This document shows positions 49,667-61,723 of a DNA stretch of 64,000 nucleotides, one piece after another; the stretch's first letter is position 1, and the number at the start of each line of letters is the position of its first letter. Under the pieces are notes generated by a model. That model had not been told where the DNA came from and did no database searches. It was given only the letters and a program-made list of their open reading frames with translations. The position numbers and the translations under genes are program-made. The DNA comes from Cladobotryum mycophilum (taxonomy: Eukaryota > Ascomycota > Sordariomycetes > Hypocreales > Hypocreaceae): NCBI GenBank assembly GCA_036429605.1, contig JAVFKD010000010.1, forward strand, positions 186,001-250,000. The letters run 5' to 3'.

Positions 49667-49910
49667 AACATAGTACTTGCTGATCAAATAATGTCATAGA
49701 GCATCCAACGCATACGATTTAGCATTTATAAACTTGGGTTTACTGTGACTTTTGAGGTGCTTATTCGATGTAGATTTCTTAGTCACTATGAAGATTTTTC
49801 CAGAAACTTTGGATTACAAATCATGATCTCAAATATCTGGGTATAGGCTTCACAGTGTCAGCCAGATCCCGCAGAGTGCCGCAAAGCGGGAGATGCGTAA
49901 GCTTTACGCA

Positions 49911-51611
49911 TTAAGCTATTAAGAGCTCAGGCGCTTTCTTCTCCTCAATCTCCTTTGGTGGAACATCAAAAGCCGTCTCGAACCTCATACATGCTCCGGC
50001 CAGGATCATAACAGCTCCTCCTACAACAGTGAGTGCAAAGGTCTTCTGCAGTGCTTCTGTAATGGCATTTGTCGCCTCCAGCTTAAGATTACCACTAAGC
50101 TCCTTGAATAGGGTGCTTTGAGCGCCAGCAACGGCATCTCGGATATCTGTAGACGAGAATCCTTTTCCGGCAAGTACGTGTTCAAGGTTGGCGATGGCAC
50201 GGCTCCGAAAGACTCGACCTGCGATAACCAGACCGATAGTAGAGCTCCCTAGCTGACAGACATCCTGAAAACTAATGGCATTACCAATGTCTGATGGCTT
50301 CACCTTGAAGGTGGATATTGAGAAGCCCATTGAAATGCTCATGCCGCTACCGATACCAAGAAGTACGAGAAGACCGTAGATGACACCTTGTGACGTGCTG
50401 GGTTTGAGATATCTCATAAGTAAGCCACTAGCCAGAGTTGAGATTATACCGCTGATCACATATACCGGCATGTAGTACTGAATGCGTGGCCAAAAATGTC
50501 CAATAGCCAGGTTTGTAGCAACGTTGAGGGCGATGTAGGGTAATAGGCGAACGGCCGCGATGAGCGCGCCATCTCCATGTACAAACTGGAAGTACAAGGG
50601 AATGAAGTAGATGGTACAAAAATTTACCGCCATATTGGCAGCGGTAGACTATGCCTAGGAGAACCTGTGTACGTGAATCCGGTAAGTGCACAGGAAAACT
50701 TCGTGTTTGAAGGGTAGTAAAAACACACAGCCATTGTTGCGACCATGGCGAAACTGATCCACATTACAGCGCTGAGAACAAAGCCCATAATGTCCAAGCC
50801 AGTTATATGTTTAAGAAGAGGTTGACCCTGAGCAGGGTGTAGAGAAGGAAGGAAGAAGAGGTAGGTTGATGTAGAAGGCCCATCGCCAAGTAGCAGAAGA
50901 AACGGAAAATGCTCCGCCGATGATGGGGCCCAAGACAGCGCCGGTGCCCCAACAGAGATTGATAAGTGCAACGTAGAAGCTCCGCTCAGTCTGTGTAGTT
51001 ATGGCATTGAAGTAATTCAGACAACCAAGGAAGAGGCCTGCACCACTAGCCCCAGCAAGAACTCTACCCACGATGATAGCATCCATATTGGGAGCTGCAC
51101 CGCAGACAGCAGAGCCAAGCTCGAAAAGGACAAAGGATGTGATGTAGCACTATTTCATGTTGAAGCGAGTAAATGAGACTCCAACGGGGAGCACGACGGC
51201 GACGGAGCCAAGGGGAAAGCCAGCGCCGATCCATGCTAGCTGGTCGACGTGGCCAAAATCCTTGATGACGGAGCTTCGAACGTCTGCAGCGATGGTTGTG
51301 GTGAGGCCGAAGACCAATGCACTGATGTAAAGCGACACGCAAACGGAAAACCATTTGACGCCTGTGATCTGGCGAACTTGATCATTGCTATTGCCACTTT
51401 GCCGCTCCATGGGCTGACTGTCGTCTTTGGCGGTGATATCGGTGGTATTCTGAGGTTTGTCTGCCATAATACCTAGGTTGGAGGAGGCGGAGTTCAATCT
51501 TGATGAAGTAGTCACTCCATTATGGACATTTTCATCTTTTATGCTGGTAGATGAAGTCTCTGGCCAGTTGGGGCCCGAGTCTTCGATCTTTGCATGGGAA
51601 AACGTCGCCAT
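49911..51611 (-). pseudogene. MFS drug-efflux transporter, broken
   Basis: The order of fragments matches a 14-helix DHA2-type efflux pump: hydrophilic N-terminus, TM1 (KWFSVCVSLYISALVFGL), GFPLGSVAVVLPVG, CYITSFVLFELGSAVCG, VGRVLAGASGAGLFLG, motif C-like WGTGAVLGPIIGG and WRWAFYINLP, later helices NFCTIYFIPLYFQF and GIGSGMSISMGF, and a C-terminal Lys/Glu tail. Lesions are TAG at 51150-51152 where the family has Trp (TGG to TAG, G to A), a frame change after YINLP, a missing segment between ISFAMVATMA and SFPVHLPDSR, and another frame change before the NFCTIYF helix. The number and kind of lesions indicate a true pseudogene. It may once have partnered the adjacent reductase or hydrolase. Confidence 0.82.
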
Positions 51612-52402
51612 GCCGCCGATTTGAAGCTCTTTTGTCGTTTGTCTAAATAATTCGGTGCTTGTTCATGGTATTAGAGGAGAGGACAAAGATGAGAAGGAAG
51701 AGCCGTCAGAATTTATCAGGCTTAATAGCCAGATGTTTGAGAAGTTCGAACGAGGGGCTTTTGGGCTCGGATGTATGCCTGGATTCCTTTCTTCCATTTA
51801 GTATGACATGAATTAGTGGGCACAAAAGTCGTGTAAGGTCCTCTGACCAATGTTTCTATGTCTTTCCGCCTATTATCGTGACTCAATTCTATCACTGCCA
51901 GGTATGTTGGTAAGAAGTCCATTGCAAGACCCATCCATGTTGAAGGGTTAAGGGGGTCGTTTACTATGGACATCTAGGATTACAGGGAGACGGTAACTAA
52001 ACACAATCTGACTTGAACAGACTAATTAGGCGATTAATGATCTTGATTTGTCATTTAGAGGTCCTCTTCCCAATATAAGGCACCTGTTGGGTTGTAGTAC
52101 AGAGATATAATACGCCATATACCCGCAAAAAAGCCTTTATAATCGGTAGGTGATCTATTGTAGGGCGTTGCTGTGCGTGCTCGGAGACTTTATCTGAACT
52201 TACTAGCCATCCTTGCACCTTCCTAAATTGGGAGTGTTGTTTAATAATCTTATCGTTTCTTCAACCGAACGTCATTGTTCATTGCGCTTACAAAGCCTGA
52301 TGGATCTAGCATTCCTCTATAAAGATAGCTAGATCCGTGCCGATATAGTATCTGTTAAAGTAGATCAAACAAACAAAACAAGTCTATTTACATAAACTCA
52401 TA
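51612..52402. other. Intergenic region between divergent MFS relic and hydrolase
   Basis: Contains an unassigned open frame at 51,722-51,973 (-) of 83 codons without recognisable domain. Otherwise upstream sequence of both genes. Confidence 0.4.
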
Positions 52403-53667
52403 ATGTCGGCATCTTTGAAACCGGATGCCCATCGATGGCTAGATGTTCCCCCTCAGCGAGCACAGTCCGTGTTCGAATCATCAACGCTGGGGGGAACATG
52501 GTTCTGCCAGCCACTTTGTTTCTTCAGCCATCGGCTAAGGGTCATGAATGGCTAAATGGAACGACGGCTTGCTTTCTCATCGAAAATGAGAGCCTGAAAA
52601 AGAAAGCCGTGTTCGACTTGGGTCTTCGCAAGGACTGGTGGAATCTAGCACCCCAATCCAGCGCAGGCTTTGGTCAGATAACTGTGTCTATAAATGTTGA
52701 GACAGACGTCGCCGAGGTTATACAGAAGGCCGGAATTCCACTAGAAGATATCAATGATCTTTTCTGGAGCCATGCTCACCTCGACCACATTGGAGATACC
52801 TCGCGGTTCCCTCCTAGCGCAGCTCTCAACTATGGAAAGGAAATATCTGCCCTGAAACCAGGATACCCAGATCAACCAGGTTTTGGACTCCTCGCATCAG
52901 ACTTTTCTGGTCGTATCAACAATGAGATTGACTTCAGCAAATCTACGTTCAAAATAGGCGGGTTCTCTGCTCTCGACTTTTACGGCGACGGCTCCTTTTA
53001 TCTTCTCGATACGCCGGGACATGCCGTTGGTCACTTTTCGGCCTTGGCTAGGACAACCAGTATCAATACTGGGAAGGATACATTTGTCCTTCTCGGTGGA
53101 GATGTATGTCACTTCTCTGGTATGATGAGGCCTAATCAGTCCCATCCGTTTCCGAAGTCCAAGTTTCCAGGCTCTGCACTTCGAGTTGAGGATATCTCCA
53201 ATCCGGACGCGCTATTAAAGCGCCACCCACGGTTTCCAGCGGCTGATCCCGTTGAGGAATCCCGTATGACGCCTTGGTGCTTCGTCTCAAGCGCCGAACA
53301 TACCGCCCACGAAGATCCCACCACCGCCCAAGCGACGCTCAATCAACTACGATACGCGTTTGACGAAGCCGATAATGTCTTTGTAGCACTGGCGCATGAC
53401 AACAACCTACTGCTAAAACAGGGCGGTAAATACGTACTGCCAGTGCTGAATGAATCACCAGAAGGAGATATCAACGGTTGGTACGAGGCAGGTTGGAAAG
53501 AACAGTTATACTGGTCTTGGCTGGGTGAGCTGGGAAAGGAGGACAAGAATGGGGACATTGAGTCGATGGAGCCCCATGTTACTGGGTACTGGAAGGATGG
53601 AAAGAGGTACAACAAGGCAGCGGAGATACTGGATGAAGTCAAACAGCAAGAGGCGCTAAAAGTATAG
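52403..53667 (+). CDS. Metallo-beta-lactamase-fold hydrolase (lactonase-like)
   Basis: Di-metal hydrolase; family members cleave lactones and similar esters. The metal motif is SHAHLDHIGD (HxHxDH), with further ligands in LDTPGHAVGH, GGDVCH and LAHD. The uninterrupted frame starts at the ATG at 52435 (410 aa). An ATG at 52403 with better context (CATAATGTC) opens MSASLKPDAHRWLDVPP in another frame; one added base in the C5 run 52448-52452 would join it to STVRVRIINAGG, giving 421 aa. I report the longer span but regard either start as possible. It is divergent from the MFS relic and tail-to-tail with the DUF7029/DUF7223-like gene. Confidence 0.88.
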
Positions 53668-54100
53668 AACGCAAATACCCAAAGTGATATGTTACCTGTT
53701 TATAGAAGAAAAAACTGCATCCACTTCATACAGACCTTCAGTTGCAGAGCTGTTGGATCGATTAGCTCATGTCATAACATAAAGAAGCCCTAGCTAGGGT
53801 CGTCGCGACAAATAGAATTTACATGTGTGACAGCGGAGAAACAAAGAGCATCGATGGGAACATTACTTGTCAAATGGTCATAACGACAAGCAAAAACAAT
53901 GATCATCGACTACAAAAAGACCATGAATAGCTTTCTAGAGGTAATTGTTTTACTCTGAGCATTTGAAAGAATCGACTCACTCTTGTATGTGTAAATCACT
54001 AATTAAGATATGTCTATTAATTGTCCGAATAATATATCCAAGCAAACGACAACCCTGTATATCCTCTGGTATCCAAGACTCTTCCATGTAGGTTCTAACT
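53668..54100. other. Intergenic region between convergent genes
   Basis: 3' flanks of the hydrolase and the DUF7029/DUF7223-like gene; no feature seen. Confidence 0.4.
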
Positions 54101-56914
54101 TCACTTAAATCCGCTAACGAGTAAGTTCATCGTACGGCAGTCCGTCTTGTTCAAGCCCAGTTGCGCGAAAATGTCATCAGCTCCCTCGTACTCATCGCCC
54201 TCATCGTCCAGCACCTTTCCGTCCTCGTGAACGACGTACTGCGTTGCGTAAAGCCGCAAGCCCTGGCCACTGATCTTGCAGAATGTAGGGTAGCGTACGT
54301 GCCTCACGCCGGCGAGGAACATGACAAGAGGCCCCGACGGAGATTCACTATGATATTGCAAAGCAACCATGATGCTATTCCATGATTCGTCAGCTTTTAG
54401 TTTTGTGAAGCTTAACAGTATTGGACATTATGCAGAAAAGGAATTCGACTTACCCAAGCACGTTGTTTATAAGCACCTTCGTAGTGTGAGATACGCGCAT
54501 CGTCGCCATGAAAGTGTCGGTCTTTTTGTATTCTGCTTTATCGTAGCTTAGGACTCGACCCAGTGTATCAAAGGCATAGAGGCCTGACGAAGGCTCAACC
54601 GTTCCCCAGGCCTCTGTGAGTTCGTTCTGCTCTCCCGGCTTGGCAAGGTAGATGTAGCCGTCCTTGCCGGACACCAGAATTGAAGTTTCTTCTTTGTCCA
54701 TAATGACGGACCAGTATCTCGGCCGCTTCAAGCTGCCAAGGTGGGATGCCAGATTGCGAAGTGGAGTGGGAATATCTACATATAAGTCCCCGTCCCCGGC
54801 AAGCTTCTTCTTGGCGTATTCAAAAATTGGCGACTTGTCTGGCTGCACTTTGTCCTTGTCGAATCCAGACCGCGAGACGCATCCTAGGCCATGGTCATAC
54901 AGAGTCAAATCGTGAACTACCAAGCTCCAATGGTCGAAAGCACTGATCTCAATCTTATTCCTCGCGCCCAGGCGGAGCTCGATTCCATCATCGCATGGGC
55001 TCCCCGCACCGACTGAAATGCCAGCAGATATGTAGGCTGACGGCGTGTTGACCAGACCTACAGTGCTCTTGAATTGGCCGTTCAAGATATCGACTCCAAT
55101 CTCGAGGGCGATGGGTAGGCCTAGAGCCGCTACCACCTCTATCCTTCCACTTGCCCTGGCAACAGGGTCAAAGGAAGGAACCAGTCCACTCTCTATTCGG
55201 CAGCCTGTTTTTTCCTTCAGATCCAAGATCGCTCTCCCCGGAGAAAGAGTGACGTTTCCTCCAACGATGAGCTCCGCTTCTCCTGAAAGGTCGAAGTTGA
55301 GGGACGCACTAATGGATAGCTCCGGCCCGATGGTGAAGAGTCCAGGGACGGTGATGGGGGAGAAGGGTGTTGCCGCAATCTGCTTCTGATACTTGTCGAT
55401 GGGATAACTACCACCGATCATGATGCCAATGTGAGCGTACACTTTCGTATCCGTGGTCGTGTCAACCACTAGCCTGCCACTTTTTATGCCAGTCAAAGCA
55501 TCAAACGCAAACTCGCCAGTAATTGTGAAATCAGCTTTCATCCCACATTTGACGCATGTGATCTTAATGCCCCTTTCGAGCTTTCCTGGTCCTTTCCCCC
55601 ACCCGGGTCGCCCCCTGGCCTTTTAGAGCCTTTACCCTTGTTTTGGTACACAAGATAGCCCGCTTCTCCAAGAACTAGTGACCCAATACCATTAGAGTCG
55701 GTAGATATAAAATTATCTACGTGGTAGTCATGATGGAAAGAATGTGGGATCGTTGATTTGAAGGTTTCATAAAACCCCTCGGTGTTGTACCCTGCGTAGT
55801 CCATAATGTTATGAACTAAGTTAATCTTGCCTTTTATCCATCTCTTGGCGACCTGAGAAAAGAGTCAGTTCAAATTCTTTCTTTCTTTTCATGAGCTTGC
55901 GGGAGTCAAGAATACTTTAAACGCAGCAACTAATCCTTGGTAAACCTTTGAGGACATTGAATCAACAGAACGAGCCCGGATGGTGAAGCCCCGGGATGCC
56001 ATAGGACAACCGCGCTTCTCTACGGTGCCATCCTCCTCAACAAACTCGATCGGATCATCAGGCCCTGAGTCGTAGGGATCAATGGCAGTCGTGTTGAAGA
56101 ATTCATCTGCTGCAGCTAGATCGTCATCAATATCAACGGTTTCGTCAGGGCTCAGCTCCATTCCTGAGTAATCACCGGCAGAAAGAGCCCTGATGTGGCC
56201 TCTCGCAACAGAAGCGGCCCGCCGCCTCTCCTCTGGATCCTCATATATGCCCCAAGAAAACTCTCCAGACTCGAAAGCATCTTGCTCATTAATGGGCTTC
56301 GTAGGTACAACCACGCAATCAGTATCACTGTTTCGGACTGGCTGTGACGCGAGGAAATAGCTTCGCTTGTGACCGGTCAGATCACCGCAACCGCGATGAT
56401 ATGTGATCAGATGGAATGTCCCTGAGTGAGTGTTCTCAGCCCATGACTTTTCGACGGCGTTCCGGGCCTCCAGATTCCGAAAGCAAACCTCAATTGAGTA
56501 GTCATTGCACTTGATACTCTTTAAATGATCGGACTGATCCAATATAACCGTAGGGTATTTGAATATTGCTTTCAACTGCGCATGCTTTGATCCATGTATG
56601 GCCTCTAGAAAGCTGAATTTAGAAACGTGGACGATTCGAATATGTCACACAAAACTTGGGGCACCATACTCACTGCGATGGCCTTCCTGGGCAAAGTACA
56701 TTTCCCTAGATAGCCGTGGGACAAGGAAGTCCAAGTCGGCACCGTCATGGGTAGGATGCCGACCGGGATACATGGAGATTGAGCCACTGGACAATGGAGG
56801 TGAGACATGAAGGAGCTTCTCGAGAGGCAGAGATACTTGTAGAATATCATCTGCATACACAGCGCTCGCGTTCGCCACTGCCAACCCGGCCGCCAAGTGT
56901 GATTTGAACCGCAT
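54101..56914 (-). CDS. Secreted DUF7029/DUF7223-like protein
   Basis: Large extracellular or wall-associated fungal protein of unknown role. Five exons (56914-56670, 56612-55916, 55852-55636, 55585-54454, 54374-54101) join to 854 aa. The 50-nt third intron (55635-55586) explains an apparent frame change, so the gene is intact. Residues 1-20 (MRFKSHLAAGLAVANASAVYA) form a signal peptide; an ATG at 56941 would add nine residues. The N-terminal domain resembles DUF7029 (KAIFKYPTVIL, FHLITYHRGCGD). After an acidic/KR-containing linker comes a beta-rich domain resembling DUF7223 (ITCVKCGMKADFTITGEF). The EDGTVEKRG site looks like a Kex2 cleavage site. Domain names are from recall of family style. 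Confidence 0.8.
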
Positions 56915-57948
56915 GTTTAACACAGCGTGGGGGATCTTCAAAGCATCAAGTAAAGAGCCGAGACTTCAGTGTAAGTCGCACTATTGAGAAATAAGTCCAG
57001 AAAGAGGTGGGTATCCTTGTCCTATAAATCTTTCATTGGCCTTGTCGGGACTGCTCTTGTCTCATCCTCTTGGCTTCATTCTTTTCTTTTTCCTCTGCCT
57101 CGTGACCACTAGTGATGTCTGATTGCAATCTTCCCTCATAGGTCAGAAGGCGGGATGTCTCTGGAACTCGCCCTGTTAGGGTTAGGTAGGTATACAAGGG
57201 GTGGAAGAAGAAAAACACGCGTCTGGATCGACATACGGAGTGTATTGAGTGTATTTCCAGTGGCCGAAGGCGCATGTTTATTTTTCCGTCGCATGGTACA
57301 CTCAAACAGTTAATTTCACCAATTATCAGATAACAAGGCTCGTGATGTGTTGTGGATGGCGTGAAGCGAACGAGTAATTCATCACTGTCTATATGAATGA
57401 TGCTTACAAAAATATGAGACAGTTGATACCTTTTGCTACAAGTCACAGCAGGGGCAGGCTCAGCTGCCCGCTCCCTGTGCCAATCTTGTAAGCAATTGCA
57501 ATTCTCCATAGCATGCGGTAGAGGAGATTTCCAAAGCCATGGAACCACGAAAGAAAAGCTTGATAGTCGCTCATCAATGGATAGTCGTTACGGCCGGCAC
57601 TAGAGCTAGATCGTCGTACACTGTACGGAGTAGTAGAAGTGCCGTATTTCACTTTCACCAAGCATATTGGTTTGATAGTATGGAGTAAGCTAAAAAGGTT
57701 GATTGAATCTGCAGCTAATGAGATGAAGATCAGCTTATTAAAGAAAGGTCGAATATTCTGAGAACTTAGTCCTGCCCATGCCAAGTCGGGAAATAGGGCA
57801 TTTCCTCTTCCTCCTCGAGCAACCTAGCTTATGGCCATGACAGAATTACTCTTTTTGTACCTTCATGCTTCTCTTCTTAGGTCAGTCGGTCGGCAAGCTC
57901 TGCAAACATGATGTACATTGCTTGGACCTCGAGATTCTGTGCAAAGAT
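56915..57948. other. Intergenic region with a dispersed-repeat fragment
   Basis: 57,195-57,300 resembles 27,055-27,150 (ordered blocks AAACACGCG, GATCGACA and TTTCCAGTG). TACGGAGT motifs occur at about 57,234 and 57,621. Open frames at 57,033-57,784 (-) show no recognisable domain. Confidence 0.4.
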
Positions 57949-59719
57949 TTAGCTCAGATTTGAAATGGCAAACGGTTGGGTGAGGCCTACTGTATCAGCA
58001 TCTGTAAATACTCCGATCTCATCTGCGTGATCCATTGTTGAATTTATCCCCAAGTGCCAATATCGGCCCCTGGCATTTGTAGGATTAGCTGCGAACTCTG
58101 CCGCAAAGTCTCCACTCTCCACGGGCCCCGTTGTCGGCCCATCCATCGATCTTGTGTTTACAATGCCGTCGTTGGGCTGAAAGTCTTCGGAGGAGATACC
58201 CGGCAAGGCATTCACAGGCAGAATTGAGCGTCCTCCCATGGCATAAGCAGGGTACATGATTAGAGGCAACATATCTGAGCGGGGCACCTGTGAGCCAGGC
58301 TGGGGAATTTCAGAGAAATACCCTAGAGGCTTGAGATGCTGGTTCGCCACAGTGGTGATCCACGATAGCACTGCACGAGATGCAGGGAGGGCCCGAAGCA
58401 TGGCCGCCAACGGCTGGAATGGAGCAACCACATGGCCCCAAAGACCAAACGGATTCCAGATCTGGTCCCCCGGAAACAAAGCAAGCCAACCGTTAATATC
58501 GTCGGCTGTGAGAGTCTCGTCAGGGAAGGGAGTGGTAGCAGAAAAGGACATGGTAAAATAGTAGATGTCCAGCGACGGATTCGGCGCAAAGACGTCGAGG
58601 TTGCGCACACCCGTAATGCTATTATCGAAGAGTCCATTAACGCGCCGTGTCCACCAGAGTGAGACTATGGGGGCAATCTGCGCGCGCATCGCTTGATAGG
58701 TTTGTCCTGGGGCGCGAAAGAAGCCCCAGTGATCAAGGTGGAGGTCGTAGATTCTCTCCTGCCTTGCCTCGAAAGAGCAAGATGTGATGAAGTCTATCAA
58801 TGGGCCTATCTGGTTATCTGGGATAATATCCTGTGCACGATTTAGCATGGTTCCTAATGAAGCTGAGCACATGTATGACCTACATGAACGACACCGGTCA
58901 CTGTTGTACCTTTGTGAGGCGTGCCGATCGTGATGACAGAGTTGACCCATGGCTGGCGGTTGACTCCAATAAAGTCTGGTAATTCAGGAGTGCTCGTTCC
59001 AGATAACAACTCGATTAGATATCTAATTGTTGTCCCGCCCTGCGAGTGACAGATGAAGTTGACTTTATTTATTCCACTGGGGGATCTATCGCCCCATTTC
59101 CAGCCCACTGGGAGGGAGTTTGCTGGGGTGTCATAGAGAACCGCCTGCAGCGTTGTTGCGGCTGCGACCAATGCCTGATTTGGCGCGGGGAGCCCATTGC
59201 CATAATTGACTGGTATCGGGACGCCATACGTGCCCGCTCGAACGAAGCCACTGATCAGATTAGCACTTGTGATTTCGTGCACAGTTCATTTTCATACGCC
59301 GGATCTGTCAGCTGTGCAAAGATCTCACACGCTCGCTCTCTATTGCTAGAAATGGGGCCGATGCGAACTACGATGACGATGTAGCCCAGCTGTGACAGGA
59401 TCAGAGCTAGATCCTCGAAACCACCAAAGTAATTGACGGTGCCGAGAAAGGGACGACCCCAACCGCTGAATCCGGGAACTACACATTGTTTCGTCAGCGT
59501 TTATCCGTCTCTGTCACATGCTGTTGAACTTGGTTATTCACCTAATACTATTGGGCATACTTGTTTGAGCGGACCAGGTATGACGCTCCGGATGGCGCCA
59601 ACTTGCCTTCTCAAGTTACGTATGCCTCTGTTACTATCGCTAATGGGATAGGCTGTTGAATCCATTTTTACGAGACCGATGACTGAATAAGACCATCTCT
59701 GGAGGTTCTTCCACGACAT
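57949..59719 (-). CDS. Alpha/beta-hydrolase lipase resembling bacterial family I.5 lipases
   Basis: Triacylglycerol-lipase-type hydrolase. Exons 59719-59542, 59478-59298, 59250-58895 and 58853-57949, with introns of 63, 47 and 41 nt, join to 539 aa. An ATG at 59665 would give 521 aa. The oxyanion region reads IVLVPGFSGWGRP, the nucleophile elbow is CHSQGG (Ser codon 59045-59043), the acid is Asp in PNDGIVNTRSM (58171-58169), and the catalytic His is in the C-terminal STMDHADEIG. HSQGG, NDGIVNT and a DH-E-IG ending are the hallmarks of the Geobacillus/Staphylococcus lipase family. No clear signal peptide is visible, so location is uncertain. The gene is intact, with fungal introns. Confidence 0.88.
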
Positions 59720-60374
59720 CTATATAATAAATAGTTGGTGGTGGCTGTGTTGCGGCTCTCACACAGTGTTTCGTGATCATTTACATTGCAGGCGGTTCTA
59801 GCTACCGAACTATTGCACTAGAGGCCAGATTAGAGTTATAATCACAGTGGCAAGGCTTCGAGGCCGTTTTGTTTTTCGCCGTGTACACACTCGGAATGGC
59901 TCGCGTCTTGTTTGCAGCCGGCATTTGCTGTAAACGCCCAAAAGCCTCACTGTTCAGCTAAGCGCCTCACGAGCTGAAGCGCCTCAACATTAATGCTACA
60001 TGCGTCGAGGTCATGGATAGTGCTGCATATTAGAAAGACTTGTATTTTATGCCCCTGCTAACAGACGCCACATTGACCATTGTAGCTCTCTATCAGCCCT
60101 TCACACCCTTGGTACTTCTGAACCGTCTCGTGATCTTTAATACTGGTCAACATAGCGACGAGGTATCTTGATGAAGAGGTGCAATTGTTTTGACCGTCAG
60201 GATACTTGGGTTTCTCATCCCTAGGAACATGGTATAAGACTTTACGCAAAGCGGTATCACATCATCTCTCACTACCTGGGCTGACATTTAGAGTCTGCAG
60301 AGCGCATGGTATGCATAAAAAAACTAGTTCCAACACGAATGGACTCGCTCCCAACCATGTCTTCCTTCTACTTC
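59720..60374. other. Intergenic region
   Basis: Upstream of the lipase and downstream of the cyclase gene; no feature recognised. Confidence 0.4.
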
Positions 60375-61723
60375 CTACAGAATAGTAATCGCATTAGCCA
60401 GACTGGCAACTCCGCCTACTTTAATGTTAGCCATTATTCCTAGTTTATTGATCATAATCTTTTGACTTACCGGGAGAGTTAAACGGCGTGCTTGCAAAGA
60501 GGAACGTCCACTTCTTCCTCTCCTCGCATTTCTTTGACAGAGCCTACCACGAACCCGTGTTAGTCATTATTGTCTTTATTCACACGAGAGATTGTCTCTC
60601 ACCTCTAGGTCAAAGAATTCGCCAATTGGAATACCCCAACATCCCAAAATGTACTCGTGCTGGTTGAATCGATTAGCATGCAGATCTGGGTAAACCGTCC
60701 GACGGTAACACTTACCAAGGCCCATTCTTCAAAGGGCCAAACTTCACAGGTTGGTGAATCACCCGCAACAGCACTGAAGTAACTATATATAAAGGTCAGC
60801 CTAACTCCAGGCATGTGACGTAATGAGGCCATAGGGGGAATAGACTTACGAGTCATGCAGCCAGGTCTTCATCTCCTCTGTTCGGGCAAGGCCAGCTAGC
60901 GTTACCGTTTCTATTTCTATCATATCAAGCTTCTCAGGGTTCTCTGTCCGATTCTTGTAGTACGCATCTGTGTATCCACTGCGAACGAGAAGAATATCAC
61001 CTTGCTCAAACGTCACATTTTGGTCCTTGGCCACGGCTAGAAGCTCGTCCACGTGGATGGCGTGCGAGGTGAATGGGTCGTACGGCTCGCCCTTCTTAGT
61101 CTTCCAGCTATAGTAATCCAAAAGGACGCCGCGGCCTACGATTCCATGGTCGGAGAAAGCCTGCATTCCACCACGCGTGCTAGATTCGAACTGATCATGC
61201 TTCAGTCCGTTGTAGAAGCAGACGTGAGACTGAATGCCAAAATGTCGGAAGCCGTCCCATTGACTTCCACATTGGACGTTCATATCGATCCAGTCATCAT
61301 ATACGACTGGTGAAAATTCGTGCTGCTGAAAACGGTGTGTGCAGGGAGTCCGGCCAAAGAGAGGCTTTTCGGGGAGGTTCAGAGCCCAGCTATGAGATGA
61401 GAGGAGGCAAGGTTAGGGCATGTGGGTCATGAATCAAATCAATAGCAAGGCATCTTACTTCAAGGACACAACTTCACCACTCAAAATTTCATTCTGCTTT
61501 GCTTTGAATATTCTTTCGGGGGTGAGCAAGTTAAGACGTCCGAGCTACATGTAAGTGTTAGTAATGGAAACCTTTGAGTCTCGCTTTTTTACGATCTCCA
61601 TACATCATCTTCTTTTCCCCAAATCCAAGCTGCATCTGATGGGATATCAGAATCTTTGTTGCGGGCTCTGATCTCCTCAAGGGTAGGGAGCCCATTGGGG
61701 AATTGCTTGAGAGCATGTTCCAT
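60375..61723 (-). CDS. Cyclase-family (kynurenine-formamidase-like) metal-dependent hydrolase
   Basis: Metal-dependent hydrolase of the 'putative cyclase' superfamily. Seven exons (61723-61604, 61544-61459, 61389-60850, 60782-60716, 60659-60603, 60543-60471, 60415-60375) join cleanly to 327 aa. The metal-site motif is QWDGFRHFG, the fungal variant of HxGTHxD; other family marks are VSLNWALNLPEKPLFGR, GIVGRGVLLDY, GDILLVRSGYTD, HDSYFSAVAGDSPTCEVWP and HEYILGCWGIPIGE, ending in GGVASLANAITIL. All introns are 55-69 nt with GT-AG ends, and no frame damage is seen. Many fungal members are uncharacterised; roles in aromatic amino-acid or secondary-metabolite breakdown are guesses. The next gene in the same orientation upstream is an MFS pump. 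Confidence 0.9.

Noticed and set aside
55560..55640. Apparent one-base deletion in the DUF7029/DUF7223-like gene at a C5 run
   Set aside because: A 50-nt GTAAAG...CCAG intron (55635-55586) restores the frame and phase, so no error is needed.
57033..57784. Overlapping open frames of 113-171 codons on the minus strand
   Set aside because: No recognisable domain or splice continuity, and they overlap a dispersed-repeat fragment.
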